NCBI GenBank assembly: GCA_033297075.1
Contig: MU858112.1
Span: 62,001 to 126,000, forward strand
Reading direction: 5' to 3'
Length of the DNA: 64,000 nucleotides
Source: Rhypophila decipiens
Lineage: Eukaryota > Ascomycota > Sordariomycetes > Sordariales > Naviculisporaceae
The translations under genes and the position numbers were made by a program. Each line of letters opens with the position of its first letter. Position 1 is the first letter of the stretch. This document shows, piece by piece, positions 48,901 through 62,700 of the stretch. The notes beneath the pieces are model-generated. The model had not been told where the DNA came from. It did not search any database and was given only the letters and a program-made list of their open reading frames with translations.

Positions 48901-49990
48901 CTGCTTTCTGGACGCTTGGCACTGGCTTGATCTTCGGCGGACCATAGCTGGTGGGTTCGTGTGACGGTCACGATCCCGCAGGGAAGAAAACGTGGCAGCA
49001 CAGCACGTGGAGAAGGCTATTCTTGGGAGGCTTGTCACCTTTCACAGCATCACGGTTAGCACTTCCCGAGAGAACCCATGTCGAGATGGGATTGACCAAT
49101 GGCGGCAGAGGAATTATATCACTTGATCTGAAACGGAGTCGAAACATTTCATGGTTACCATTTTACCATGCTCTTATCACGGACCTTTACACCCTCCCCG
49201 TCATTGACGAGTGGGATGATTTGCCCATCATTGTCAGAGAGTCTGCACCTAGATCCAAGCACAACGGAAACTCGTAAAGCAATCGTCAACCGATAGGATC
49301 GTCGGTCTGTTCTGTTAACGGCTCTCAGTCAACTCCGGCAGTCGTGCGTTTCACAATCTTCTCGACCAGCAACTTATTTTTGTCGACGAGAGATGTTGCT
49401 GATGGAATTCTGAGCCGGTGATGGTCTAAAATTGGAGAAACGTTTGCTTCTAGACGCTTTCTAAGGCCTATTTATGGTTTGAAGGTACTGTACATGACTT
49501 ACAGTATAGCAAACTGTAGTGGATGTTTGAGATGAGCTAAAATAACCAGAGATGCAAATAGTATTTTACTTGCTAACAAAGGTGAGATGCCCGCTTGATG
49601 CGCGGCGCCGTCACTTGACTTTGGCAAGCGTGAGCCCGACCTGCGAGTTCAGAATGAGAATAGGTCCTTCAAGTGTACTCGAAATCACATCTCAAGCAAC
49701 GGGACGCGACCACCAGATCTGATATTGGAAATCGAGGACCCCAAACAGTGGTCGGGTGCGCTGGGCATAGTCCCTTAGGCTGGTTTCGGGGCCCTCTCAA
49801 CCAAACTTGGTGGATTGATGGCTCACGGCAACACACTGACCAACTGTTCGCAGCTACCAAACAATGCCCTGACAACAGCACACCTGACAATATCAGAAAG
49901 CAGGCTGACACCATATGGATTAAGCAGGAGGTTTGATTTTGATATTGATTTAATTCGTGCGTGATCACCATTGGCAAGGTTATCCTGTCT
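36901..49990. other. Gene-poor region, left part
   Basis: About 13 kb with only short, mutually overlapping frames on both strands and no domain, splice chain or RNA gene that I can support. It is not markedly AT-rich, so it does not look like heavily RIP-mutated transposon or centromeric DNA. It contains a TCATCA/TCC microsatellite (39687-39720), a perfect 16-bp palindrome (39137-39152), a CAACGA-like repeat (about 46970-46995), and several TACAGTAC and TACGGAGTA words. Confidence 0.5.
39687..39720. repeat. TCATCA/TCC microsatellite
   Basis: TCA triplets interspersed with TCC every third unit (TCATCATCC periodicity). Confidence 0.8.
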
Positions 49991-50026
49991 TCACTTTTGC
50001 GAAAGAAAATAGAGACCGAACCTTCA

Positions 50027-50760
50027 TGATATGTTTTTGATGCTCTGTTTCCATGCAGTGCACTTCTCGTATTTGTATCGCATGAACGCCATACCCATTG
50101 TCCCATATTGGGCAGTACCCGTCAGAACCGGGAATGCAGGTACATCGATGTTCTGATACTCGAATCTACGAGCAACCAATGAGCGATTGATCGCAATTTT
50201 GTCGATAACTTCGTCTGATGTTATTAGTCCCCCGTTTTTGAGCCGGAACTCGTCTGGGCCGAGAGACTTCAACTTGTCGAGCATATCCACCCACCACAAG
50301 TCTCGCGGCTATTGTATCATGATTTACCATCGGCCATGGAGAAGTGCAGCAGACTCTATATATCGAGAGAACAAAGATCTAGGCTAATAAATTGTTTTTA
50401 TCAGGCATACAGATTTACGCCGCCGTTATTGACCAAGCCCATATCAACCGCGGCGCTGGAGTCAAAGATCCATTGAGCCCTGCCCCTAGCAGGGTGTGCC
50501 AGCATTGAATTGATACGCTAGCAACACCCCTATCAATGAGTTTTTCAGCCATTCTTTTGGCGATCAACCACATTGTCCAGCCAAGACACGCCGACGATGG
50601 CTTTATCGGCCCAGAAAGAACTTTTTTTTTCGTGGTTACCGAGTGCATGGCGGCGGCGGCGGCGTGCACTGTCCAGCTTCAACGCCAGCTTTCGGCATTT
50701 GATACTGCTCGCTTGCTTGCACAGACAGGACCGCGGGGCACAGTTGCCGGTCGGTAAACA
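50027..50760 (-). pseudogene. Gene-like relic of unknown family
   Basis: A minus-strand piece from 50308 to the TGA at 50033-50031 reads PRDLWWVDMLDKLKSLGPDEF..., then DEVIDKIAINRSLVARRFEY and FPVLTGTAQYGTMGMAFMRY, with a coding-like mix of residues. It can be joined in phase across 50418-50309 (GTAAAT...ATAG) to an upstream piece reading RINSMLAHPARGRAQWIFDSS...VDMGLVNNGG. That piece could join, across a 53-nt interval, to FWADKAIVGVSWLDN. The branch sites are weak, no start codon is convincing and no family comes to mind. It may be a decayed gene or chance. Confidence 0.22.
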
Positions 50761-50799
50761 CCACACCAAATATTTTCATTTGGCCGTTGTTTCTGAGGT

Positions 50800-53700
50800 T
50801 CAGCGATATTCCCGGTAAAGCTCTTTTTAAACAGAGCACATCTCCTTTAACTTCCCTGCGTTATATCTGGTTGATGTTATTACTGAAACAATTAATATGA
50901 TTTTCTTGATATGAACACTAGCATCGATATCTTGGCCCCTTGCCAAACAGCCGCCACGGCCACGGCCATGACAACCTATTTGAGAGAAGCGCCTGGTCTC
51001 GCTTAACACAAGCGACCTGCAAGCACTCAAGTCTCTTCACCTCTTCACCTTGTCACCGAGAGTGACAAAATAGCCGATCGGATGTGAGTTCCTGATTTGG
51101 GTAGGTAGTCGATGACTTTTTGTTTCCTCTTCCACTGCCGACCCCTGGTCTGTGATCATGTACGGTTATCGGCTTATCTTGTTTGAGCTGGCTGGTTATT
51201 ATTTTCCCTTCCCGCGACGGATCTTGAATGGGAGGTGCGGATAAGTTCTCGGAGAGAAATTCAGGTTGTGTACATAAACTCCCGATACTTTGCTAGGTGA
51301 GGGAAATATGGCAAGGCAGAGATGCAGATTCGTTTCTGAGTGAGGTTGTTTCAGGTTTCAAACGGATGGCTACCTGGCTTGTCCATGTGCCTTGGGTTAT
51401 CGATAACAAGCATATAAGCGATCAATGGTGCAGATGGTCATTGCCATGTGAGCAGAACTTACATCACGATTCAACCTCTCGGTTGGAGCGTGAGTCCACA
51501 ATGGAGCCATGAATAGTTCAGTGTCCAAGGTTTTGATGCATCTTGAAGTGGGCTTCACTTTATCTGATACACAGAAAAGAAGACCGCTACAGCGCCTTTG
51601 AGGTCCTTCTCTTGTTTGACGGCTTTTGACTTGGCACACTTTAGAGATATATCCACTCGCAATCAATTTGTGTTTAATAAGCTGCTTGTGAGAGGTCCAA
51701 TTCGCATCCTCTTTGTCAAAAGCTCGCTAGCCACCTTGAGATAGTCTCGTCACATTCCGCCTGTGACGATTCCTACGGTACCATGCATTCACCGGTGGGC
51801 CAAGCCACGGCCGGCAACGGCAATCGGCCCCGCGCCGGCCGACGTTGAATCCCTAGGGAGGAGGAAGTGGGGCAAGGCCGAGCTTCCCGGTCGGGACACG
51901 GAAATCGGGGAATTTAGGCCCTCTTTTTCAGAGGTCCAGGCCCGCTATCCACCAGGGATACACTGTGCCCCTCCTAAATCGAGATTAATCTTGCTACGAT
52001 CGATCGCACATGAAATGAAGTTTGGTCGAGAATCCACAAAGGAGTAAAAGATATTCCCCAGAAAGGAGAGAAGCTGTGTGTGATGTACACTCCTGTATCG
52101 TTTCGCAGCGTAGCATACTCGGACTGGAGTACGTACGCACTTGATCACGTTCTTTGATACACCCTTACCGAACCGTACCTTACCTCATCACAGTGCCACA
52201 CACGCACATACACACACACAAATACTCATCACATATACTGTACAGTTCATACACATGAGATATATAGTGGATGCAGAAGCGAGCAATAGTGTGTGTAGGG
52301 GGCTCAGAAAATGGTACGATTTTTCCATGTCTTGTTCTCTTTTCAACGCAGCATTGCAGATGGAGTTCCTGTACGTACAGTTTTGTCCAAAAGTCGGTAG
52401 AGGCTAGAGAGTGTTGCAGTGAAGCTGGGGACATGATGTTGATCTCCCTCGCTCGATTTTATATCAGTGGAGTTATCTGGACGGATAGCCGATAGATCAC
52501 AGGATTCAGGGGGTAACAAGGGCTTTTCAGTGGTGATTCCCTGAAAGGGGGTGAGAGCGCAGATGTTAAAGGAGTGGAGTTCAACGTTGTTACACTGGAC
52601 TTCAACATCATGGATTCAGACTTTGGTACGGGTTACAGCTTCATACAGGTAGGTGGTGTACAGTATTCCATCTGGAAATAGTTGTAGGTAGCGAGGTCTG
52701 CGACATTTTTGGATCACTACACACTTACATACAATCCGACACAAGAAAGCATTATCTCTCACATACAAAACGCCGGTGTGTAGTAGTTGTAGGTGTAGTG
52801 AGTGGTACAGATAGGGGCAAGCACGATGCTGGTGAGCAAAGTGAGGAAATGTGTCTGTTCGATGTGATGCTGTATCCGCACTGGAGTATCGTAGAGTAAC
52901 ACTGGAGGCAGGTGGAGTTTGGGCACAGTGCAACGTCGACGCCTGTGCAGCGGTGGTGGGAATTCAACCCGGCGTATTCAGAACATCACGAGGTTGCACT
53001 GTACGTATCGGTCGGGCCTTTCTCCATGTCTGCTTCCCTCTCAAGAGGGCTGGCTTACCTGTTTAGGCAGTGCCGCAGACTTCCTTCCTCATCACGGGTT
53101 TTGGTGGAGTCAATGGTGATGGGAAGTCACGGACAAGATGCTCCTTCCCCAGCAAGCTGTCACGTCACAGATATGATTGCCATTGAGGGAAGGAGTGATA
53201 TTCGTCATGGATCTGATCGATCAAGGCCCACAGACAAAACCATTGACAAGCAGATTTTTCTGTGCGCACTTCGGAAAGCTTCCGACCTTGACAGATCAAA
53301 AATCCCCGCCAGAAAAATGATGCGCTCTCCAGAAACAATGAGCGCCTTCCCCTTTCAGAGTCCTGCAACTCATGTGAGATGTGCACTGCACGACACAGAA
53401 AGACATCAGTGCTCAACCAAATACAGGCTTCTTAGCCCTCGACACTCTTCAAGCGACAAGCACAGGAGGCAAGCAGAGATGCAGGAACCATACCCACAGC
53501 GGTGTGATTGTCGAGTAAACGACTTACATGACATGGTTACAGTCTTGGCGCTGTCTTGCTTGACTTTGCAGCAAGTGTCGACGGATTCGTTCTGACTTGT
53601 ATCACAAAGGCACACTTTACTCAACCTTCTGGGTGCTTTCGTGCCGTCCAAATCCATATCGATTCGATATGAAGGACCTCTCGGTTTTCTCGTCAAAGAC

Positions 53701-56700
53701 ACCTACTGCTTGAGGATACTGCAATGGACCGCTTCCGGTATCGCGGCCGTCAGAGGGCAAGAGGAGACCGGGCCAAGTCTCTTCTAACCGGGCTCGCTCC
53801 ATCGTCGACTTCGCCTCTGTGCCGATCTTGCTCAAGGGTTATGCCATGATGGAACTGGCTCGATTCCACCAGGTCCCAGGCAAAGCGGCCCCCAATTTTA
53901 CGTACCAGGCTGTCAGTACCCAGGCAGTGGCAGTGGTCCACAGCCAACTGCAGAAGCATGATGAATCGGAACCAAAACGCTCGTAAGGCAGATCGCATGA
54001 ACCACTGCTCACGGCTTACCAAGGAACCGAAAGACAAGAGATATCTTCAAGCATGACGAAGTCAAGTCCCTGAGATTTTCCTCGGCTGTCTTCCGATCAG
54101 AAGCAAGGTTGGCGGAGAGTTTCGATCATCACACGTATCGGTTCTTTTCCGAACCTCGTCTAACCGCACGCACAAGCTGGTTCGTTTTCTCTCATCACAC
54201 CCGGTCTTGTTTCGATCTTGTCAAGTTCCAGACTGGCCCGCTGCCCTACCCCCACTCTTTGTCCCCGATCCCCTCTCTGGGCCAGGATCACTCCGGGGAA
54301 CGGAGTTGGCCCCTGCTCTGCCGGCCGAGGCCCCGGCCTCCGTATATCCCACATTCCTATCCCACTCCCCCTCCTTGACGGGATAAACCCAGCTAGGGCG
54401 AGAGTGAAGTCCATTATCATCACGTCACAATAAGTGGTGCATTTGGGGAATCAAACGCAGATCCTACCGAGCACTGCCTGTCAGCATTCATATGAACTAC
54501 AGCGGAAAATATGTCTCTCTATGTCAAGAGTTGCACCTCTTTGTCATCGTATCGAGACGGGATACGTCCAGGAAGCCTGTGTGTAATCATTATTGTCCAG
54601 ATTACTCGCTCCGGATGCCTTCCGCGGGAGTGAGATTGGCCTCTTGAACGGCTGCACACCACCAACAGATGCAAGCTGGTTGTTATTCGTGATAGGATCC
54701 AACTCTCTGCTTCGATATTGAGATGCTTCTCTTTGTTAGGTCAAGCCTCTTGCCTGATTTGGAAATGGATTGAGGATGGCTTGTGCCCCTTTCGTGCTCC
54801 TTTCCCCTCGTTCATCCTTCTACCAGAAAGTCACCGTCTGCAAAATATTAATGTTAATGTCATCCCACGCATTTGACTAGCGGTGTAGATTTCGTTTGCT
54901 AAGTATCTTCTATGTGGAGTGTTGGTTGGCTGCAGACACATACACTGTTGGGTCCCATCGCGAGATCCGAGTTCAGCAGAGTTCACGGAGTTTTCTTACA
55001 ACCCGTCGAAGCCACCACCAGATACTTGACAGTGGAATGAGGAGGCACAGGTAACTACTGCAAAGCTCTCCGCTCAGAAACCCGAGGCCCTGTGGCCTGC
55101 CAAGGATAACCACTCGCATCTTGTGAGCAGCCCTAATATCATCCCTGTTGAGCCTTAATCGGCGAGATACACAGACCAGCTGACGAGATTGATGGAAGCC
55201 GCATCTCTCCCAACTGACTGACGGCGATATCAAAGTCAATCGGGAGATGCATCCATGTACCTCAGCCTGTCAGCGGTGAGGAGATCAACTCGGCTGCTCG
55301 GATTCTCCACCCAATACGGGCTGCCCTTCGTGGGCTTGGGTACTGACCGTCAGTCCGATCCGATGATATCGCCAGTCCGAGCATGCTTACCCGGATGATC
55401 CGGGGATTGCTCTAGCATCCTCATGCGCGGACGCTGCATCTTTATTTCAGCCCTATGATCTATCATGCTGTGGAACCGGTGGATCGTGGCCTCGAGCTTG
55501 CAGCCGTGCCTCATTCTCTTTCTTGGGAGGTCTCGACTTGACTTCGGGCCGAGTGGCACCTGCGACGACAAGACCTCTTGTTTTTGATTCTTTTCTGGGG
55601 TAGAGACGAATGTGAAGACGAGGCTACGCAACCACAGGGAATACAGGGGCAACTGGATGGCGATGCCATGTCTCTTTCCAGGATGAGTGGTTGGCGGCCG
55701 CTACATCCATTCATGCCGACGACGCGCTCTCGCGGCAGTGGGCAAGGAAGACACTATCCTCATGACACGTTGGCCGGAGATGACAGTGGTGGTCTCGTCC
55801 TAGCCTATGGCTGAAGAGGCCTGGCCTCACCTGCACGCTCAGACTGTGGGTATCTCAGCTACTAGCCCAAGACGCACAGCCGTTGAGTCTAGAAGACGAG
55901 AAAGTGAAGCAGACCAAAGGAGAAGGATCGCTCCGAGACTTGACCGCTTCGATTTTTTGCGAAGACCACCTTGAGGAAGAACTCAGGCAGCACAGCGCCG
56001 CACAACGCTCGGCCGCGGGTCTTGACAGCCAGTCACGCTGCTCTCCAATATTCTCCCATGTGAGCATCTTGACGATCCTCTGCCTCTTCTCCATCGGACA
56101 GCGGCGCCGGGAGCATGGAAGATCTGGAGTTGGAGCTCGTACTCTGGATCAAAGGAGCAGTGCGGTGAGCTCGAATCGTGTTTCAGGGGCTTCGTCATGA
56201 TCTCCATGATGGCTGCGCCTATCCAGCTACGTACACACTCTTGTAATTCGTGGAGGCCTCTCCCAATGACAGCAAACAGGATGCGTAACTGGGTGAAGCA
56301 GTCCACAATATGGATATCTCAGACTGGAGTCTGGATTGCAGGCTCACCAGGCCGTCATCTCAATCTTGCTGTCACGCAAACTCTTGGGACTTGACAGGAC
56401 CCCTGAAGGTGGAATGCCTCCTGGATCACGCTTCCAAGTTCCACCCGATGATGACACTAAATGGGTCCAGAACTGCTGGAGCTGATGATATCTGACCACT
56501 TTGCAATGGCGGCCGGCTGGGCATCTCCGAGACCACGGCGCCGTCGCGCTGTTGATACTCGAATTCCCATTGGGAGATAAAACAAGACCATTGTGTCTCT
56601 TTGCTGGGTGAGGATCCAATGTCCACAAGTTGTCCCATTGAAAACTGCACTGCACGGAAAAGCGTAGCCCTGTCTTGATCGGCCCGCACGACAGGCATCA

Positions 56701-59700
56701 TGATCCACATTGTGGAGGATTCGCACGTGGCCAAGACATGGTCAAGTCAGGGAATCTTGTCTAGCCACCCCCGGGACTCGGAAAAGGCAAGGCCGGGTCT
56801 GAGGTTGTGAGAGGGGCAGTAGTTTCTGGTGCATCCTTCCAAGTTCAAACCTCGTGAAGGAACTTGCAAGACCTCAATGCATGATGACGGTCATTTCCCA
56901 CATTCGTAATCCTCTTCTTTTTCGTCATGAAACATGAGGTCTGAAAGAACTTTGCTAGCCAAACTGCCCGACTTGGACATGCATATCAGCCAACAGGACA
57001 GGGTGAAAGTCTCAGCCCCCCTAGACGCTATCGATATCAGGAAACAATCGGCCCATCAGAGGTTCCGCGTATTGCCGGGTTTTGGTGGAGGGGCCACCGG
57101 TGAGATAGTGGCTCCCCCTTGACGGTCCGCGTCTGCTTCAGCTCTGTTCCGCCGACGAGACGAAGTCGTTGCCGCACCTCCATCACCAGAAGGATTCAGG
57201 ACAGGTACGTACTGCATCATCACAAATTGCTTCTTCAACTGAAGGCGTTTTTCCCTTGAGCATTTTTAATCTATTTTGCCTGCCCCGGATTAGTATGCCG
57301 TTTCCCGGTAGGCGGCCGGTGGGACAAAGTAGGTTGGCCTCAACTGCCGCGGTCCACTTGGAGCTTCGAGAAGGACGTGATAAGAGATAGCGGCGCAAGC
57401 CACACTCGCTCGCTCGCAGTGCATCATCCCGGATTTTCTGCTCTTTTGGATCGCCATGGGGGCTTACTATAGTTAGTGTATTGAGCAAAAGCCCCAACTC
57501 GGCTGATGGACAAATGAGAATTAGAGTTGGTGAGGGATTCGTTTTGCCCTTGAAGAAGAAGAGCAGACTGCCAGGTGGTCTGCCCGTCCACCCACACGCT
57601 CATCCCACACAACAAACATCATCTCACCCCCGCATCCTCTGCACGTGGCCGGACGGCGGATGTTGGATCCGGCGTCTCGAGAAGTCGCACGAGATTGTCT
57701 ACGCCGCGCGGGAAAATGAAGATGGGCTTGTTCCTGTTCGGACGCGCGCTGATGCCCGTGACCGACGCCGATGGTTTTCGGAGCTCGGGACCGGCTTCTT
57801 CTCTTGGGATTCCCAACCACTACCAGAAATTCTGTTGTTTGGGCCGGTACTGTAGGATTTTTGTTTGGTCCTGGTCGGAAATTTCATATATGCTGGACGG
57901 CGGCACTGTTTTGTGGTGAAGTGAACGCCTTTTTCTTTTTGATACCTCTTTGGTCGTCTCACTAATATTGATAGCGCTGATAGGAGTCGATGCATGATGC
58001 CCGTCGCCAGCAAACAATTTTACAGCGGGATGATCTTTTGAGCCTCTTATCTCTGGCTCGGGGATATCTACCTACAGCACGCAGCATCATCTGGGATATA
58101 CTGTACTGTACAAAGAGCCGAGGAAAATACCATGCTCAAGAAGAACACAGATATCATCACACACAGGAAGAGAGCTAACAAATAACGTCAACATACCGGT
58201 ATGATGTTGATGGTTATTTCCAGTTCGGGTAAACAGAACTTTCTTGTTCTGAATCGTCATGATACGAACCAAAACATGGTCCACGATGGACCGGCTGGTT
58301 TCTATTTTGAGAAGGTTATAGCAAACCTTTGCTGTCCTATATTAGCCCTCTTTTCCACGAGGCCTCAGTGGTCAATTGAGCGGGAAATCGGGAATATTTC
58401 CTTCCCAGTGGAATGGCTCTGCCGTTTTTGTGCATTTTGTCATGACAGGCTTCTGGTTGGTTTTCCGTGCCTTTTTTCTTTTTTGTTTGCTCCATCGATC
58501 CATGGTTTCGACTTGAGAATAGATATTGTGATGATCAGGGGCAGAATCAGATGCGGGCTGACAAAGAGTCAAGATCGTTTGTGAGTTACACCAACATGTC
58601 ACAAGGACTCTTTGACTGTTTTGGGACTGTATTTTCTCTTTTCTGCAGTCTTTGATCGGTTGGTGGCTTTATGTTGTTGGTGGCCGTTGTTTACGACACG
58701 CAAGGACAACTGCCATGTCGTTTATTGGTTGATGCCATCACCATGCTCATCAACTACTACTCCGTACACCAAAGTTCCTTGTAATGGTCCTAACATCACC
58801 TCTGTCATCATCATCATCATCACCAAACAGGCTTTTAACTACCTACCCAACAGGGACTGATGGATAACGTCTTTCTTCAAGAACCGACAATTCGCGGGGC
58901 TGGCTGGCTGGCGGGTCCTTCCAGCCTAGCCTAGCCAAGCCTGTCAATCCCTAACCTCGCTCGCGTCATTGTCTGTGTGATGGGTATCCTTTTCTTTTCT
59001 TCTTCCGGGCCCACCCCGATCCAGGATCCACTCTTGTTACCCCTGATTACAACCCTGATCCCTGCTTTGCTCTTTACCCCGGTCGCCCCCAACAGCCCTT
59101 GTGCCTGTCTGAAGACCCCTCTCTCTCCACAGCGGTGAGGATTCCGAGGGGAACGGCTTCAAGGTTAGGATGGTAGGTGGACCTAATCCTTTTTAGGGCT
59201 GCGGCGGGCTTTGCAAAGGGTAGCTGAAGTTTGGAGCTTCACCAGTGCAGTAGCGAGCGAGTTGAGCGCATCACGAACAACTCGAAGTACGGATACATAC
59301 ACTACAACAGAATACGAAGACGGATACAAAGTCAGAGGCAAAACAATCAAGACAGACCGAAAGGAGAGCTAGGTAGCTCTGAGGGAATGTCTGTTCTCAC
59401 AGCTTCCATGTCCACCACGTGCAGTCCTTTGACGGGGATGTCATCAGTCACATCCATTTAATTTGGGGGCAAGTCGATTGTGCTTCCGGATGTCAGCACT
59501 CTCCTCAATCCTTCCTGGGGTAAGGTAAGGTATCTGCTTGGTATCGTTTATTTCACACATCTTACACAGTACATAGGGTTATTTTAACCTTCAAGCAGGG
59601 TACTTTACGAATTCTTTCATTGTTCATCCAGTGTGGTATTTACAGTACATAACACTGGCAAGACTGGTCAGAACAGGAGCGCCCCCCGGCCTGCCCTGTA

Positions 59701-62700
59701 TGTACATCTAGACCGTCAGCAAAAGAACCTGGTTTCGGCCGACGGTTTCTTTCCTTTAATATCATCCTAGTGCGAGGTGATGGAAGAACGAAAAAAATAA
59801 AGAAGCCAAACTAGACCCCGTTGGTGATGGTAATCATCCATCCCTGGCGGCACGTCATGTTAGGGCCGAATTGTCCGTGTGCTTCATCACGTTTCCGGGT
59901 TCGGGTTTCTGACAAGCAGTTGTTGGGTCAGGGTGATGGATCAACAACCTCTTTTTTGTCCACCGGGGCATGGGGCAGGCAAGCAGGCAAGGTTGGATGA
60001 GATGTGCTGACGAGAAGATTGGTGATCAATATCTTTGTGTTGAACGCTCACGAAAGAACCCTAAAGAGAATAGAGAGATTTGGTTTACGCCGTGAGGGTA
60101 CGTCGTTTGTCCGACGGTTGATGATCCTTCCTCGGAAAATAACTTTCTGACTACACCTCTCACGCACATGTACATCTGTACACTCACTATATTCCTAAGT
60201 AAATTGGACTAGACAGCATATTTGGTTAGATGAGGAATACTCGGATTACTAGAGTAGAAGTATTCTGTATGGATAGCACAAGTGCCGTCCTTAACCCGTG
60301 GATTGCCCGTGGATTGCTGTTCAGCGCCTCCGTCGTGCCTCTGCCCTATTACGGGTTATTGTCGATCATGGCAGCCATCTCTGCAGTGAATTTCCTGCAG
60401 TTTGGTACTCACGTACTGTACCTGTGGGGCACGACATATGGCGGTCAAGTTCGAATTTATGAGAGGATCATTCACATGTATTCTATTCTGGCCGCCGCGG
60501 AGAAGAATATCACCTTGTTGCACCCTACCTCCACGGATAACTTTTCACCGTCGGCGTTGGTTAACTGGGAGAATTGCAACTTTAATATCGCTGCTATTTG
60601 GTTCGGTATGGCACAGCACTGTTCATGTGGTATAGAGTAATCGTATGTATGGACATATGTACAGTGATATCAACTTGGCAGATGGGATAGATAGCGGCTC
60701 TCCAGGATTACCTTTGGGGATTTCCAGGTGAGCAACGAAGGAATGAAACAACCCGAATCCGAAGTGATTCAGTCAACTGCTTGTATTGCAAACTATCGAA
60801 CTCGGTGAGGCGCTGTAAGGTTTGGGGTTCGTTGAGCCGTCAGGTCGGTTATTAGTTCATGTATATCAGGCGTATTATTACTATCACGGGATCCTGATTA
60901 GGTCTTGGTATATCTGTAAAGGATATCAACATCTCTCGGGGGGCGGTTGATTACAGCTGTGATGCCCCATAATCCTTATCACCACCAATAATTATAAGCA
61001 GTTCTATCAACTCTCTCCCAGACAGGCAACATGTGTTCGAGAATCATCACTATCCGTACCGCGCGGCATCACAAGTTCTAAAGCCCGCAACAAGTTTGGC
61101 TTTCCGTGGCAGGACCAAGATCCAAGATGACAGAAAAAGCAATACACAAACCGGTATGTAACCTCGCCAGTTTAGCTCAGGCACGGATGGGACGACAAAC
61201 TAATCACACTGCTACAGTTACAGCACTACCGTAGTGTAGGTAGGCAAGTATGCTGCAGTGGGCAAATGCGAGACTGAGGACCGACGAGGGTGGTGATGCT
61301 CGGCGCGGGGTAGAGCTTGAATGGGATGATAGCCTCAACTTCTCAAGTCTCTCGGGTGAGAATGGTCAGTCAGCGTCGTCGTCGTCATCGTCAGCGGTGA
61401 CGGCGGGTTGCTTTCAGTTTTACGAATACAGCAAGTGCGATGCGAGGCTGGCGATATTTTTCGTCTGATCTTTTGGTCCAGTCCCCGGTGTTGACCTCGC
61501 CAAACAGCATGGAGCCGCAACGGCTGTCTTGTATCACATATCTGCCATCACGGGCATATTCATCACATCTCACCAGACGTCAAGTGACCTGCTATGTTGC
61601 ACCAGATGAGGAGGAGGCTCAACTACAATAACACTACACTACTATCCGTATCTACTCTGCGATACCACTGTGAGTTACATACAGCGGCTGTAGGCATTCT
61701 CCATTGTGATGACATGATACGGAGTATGTACATACACTGGCATGATCATCAAAGCAGTGAGTGGATACCTTGACGAGGGCACTGATGTCAGAGAGGAGCA
61801 TTGTTTGAGATATTCCGATAGGTGACGTTGAAAAGTAACGACCAAGGTCCAGTCATCAAGCAAGACTCGGTACTACGGTATTCATTCTTTGCTCTACCCC
61901 CCAGATCTTTTGCGCAGGCAGGCCGTGTTTTTTCCACCAACGGGATACTACTTTCATGATCAAAGTGTGCTGTACCTGCCAAGAGACGATGGGGTTTAGT
62001 ACAGTACACTGCAGGTGCAGCGCAGTTGCTGTTATCTCGAGTTCTTAATGTCGTCGATGGAAGAAGTCGCGGCCGGCAAGCCTGGCAATGGTCACCATTT
62101 CACGATACGTACGCAGGTCACCATACTTGACCTGTTGGTGCTAGCTAGCTGCCTTGACGCTACTAAAGTGTATCTAGTGTATAGAGCTACTAGCAAGGTG
62201 CTAAGATTGTGGTGACACACTGGTCTCGGTGATACTTCTTTCTTTGGTCGAGTGTCATGGCCCGGTGCTGTTCAGAAAATGCAAGGCTCTGACCAGGGGA
62301 GAGTTCAGTATCACGACCCTGGCCTGGGTCTGATATTACGAGTAGACTAATGGTTGATAGGTACATCAGACTACATCTCCATGACGATGACTTCATGGTT
62401 CATGGTGGTGATTCTTGTGGTGTTGTCGATCTACACTAGTTATTTGTCTCGGAAATTCCGAGAAAAGCCTCTAAGATGCTTGGTGAATAGTTTTGCACCA
62501 TATCTCGACGCAAAAAAATGATAGCCATAGAATAAATCAAGGTTGTTCTTTGGGGCTTCTAGTGGTGTCTTGGATGCTGATCGTTGCTCGCTATGGATAG
62601 CTCGTAGGATTGTGGCCCTCGTGTTTTTTAGGCCCGAGAGATGTCGTGACGCTCCACTGGGATGATCTTTCCTGGTGGTGGCTAGGACAGATCTCGGGAA

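Noticed and set aside
52912..53595. 227-aa + strand frame in the gene-poor region
   Set aside because: It is the longest frame there, but has no recognisable domain, a hydrophilic random-like composition and no conserved-looking motif. Chance cannot be excluded.
60230..60640. 136-aa + strand frame with hydrophobic stretches
   Set aside because: The hydrophobic pieces are not arranged as clear membrane helices, and there is no signal peptide at the start.
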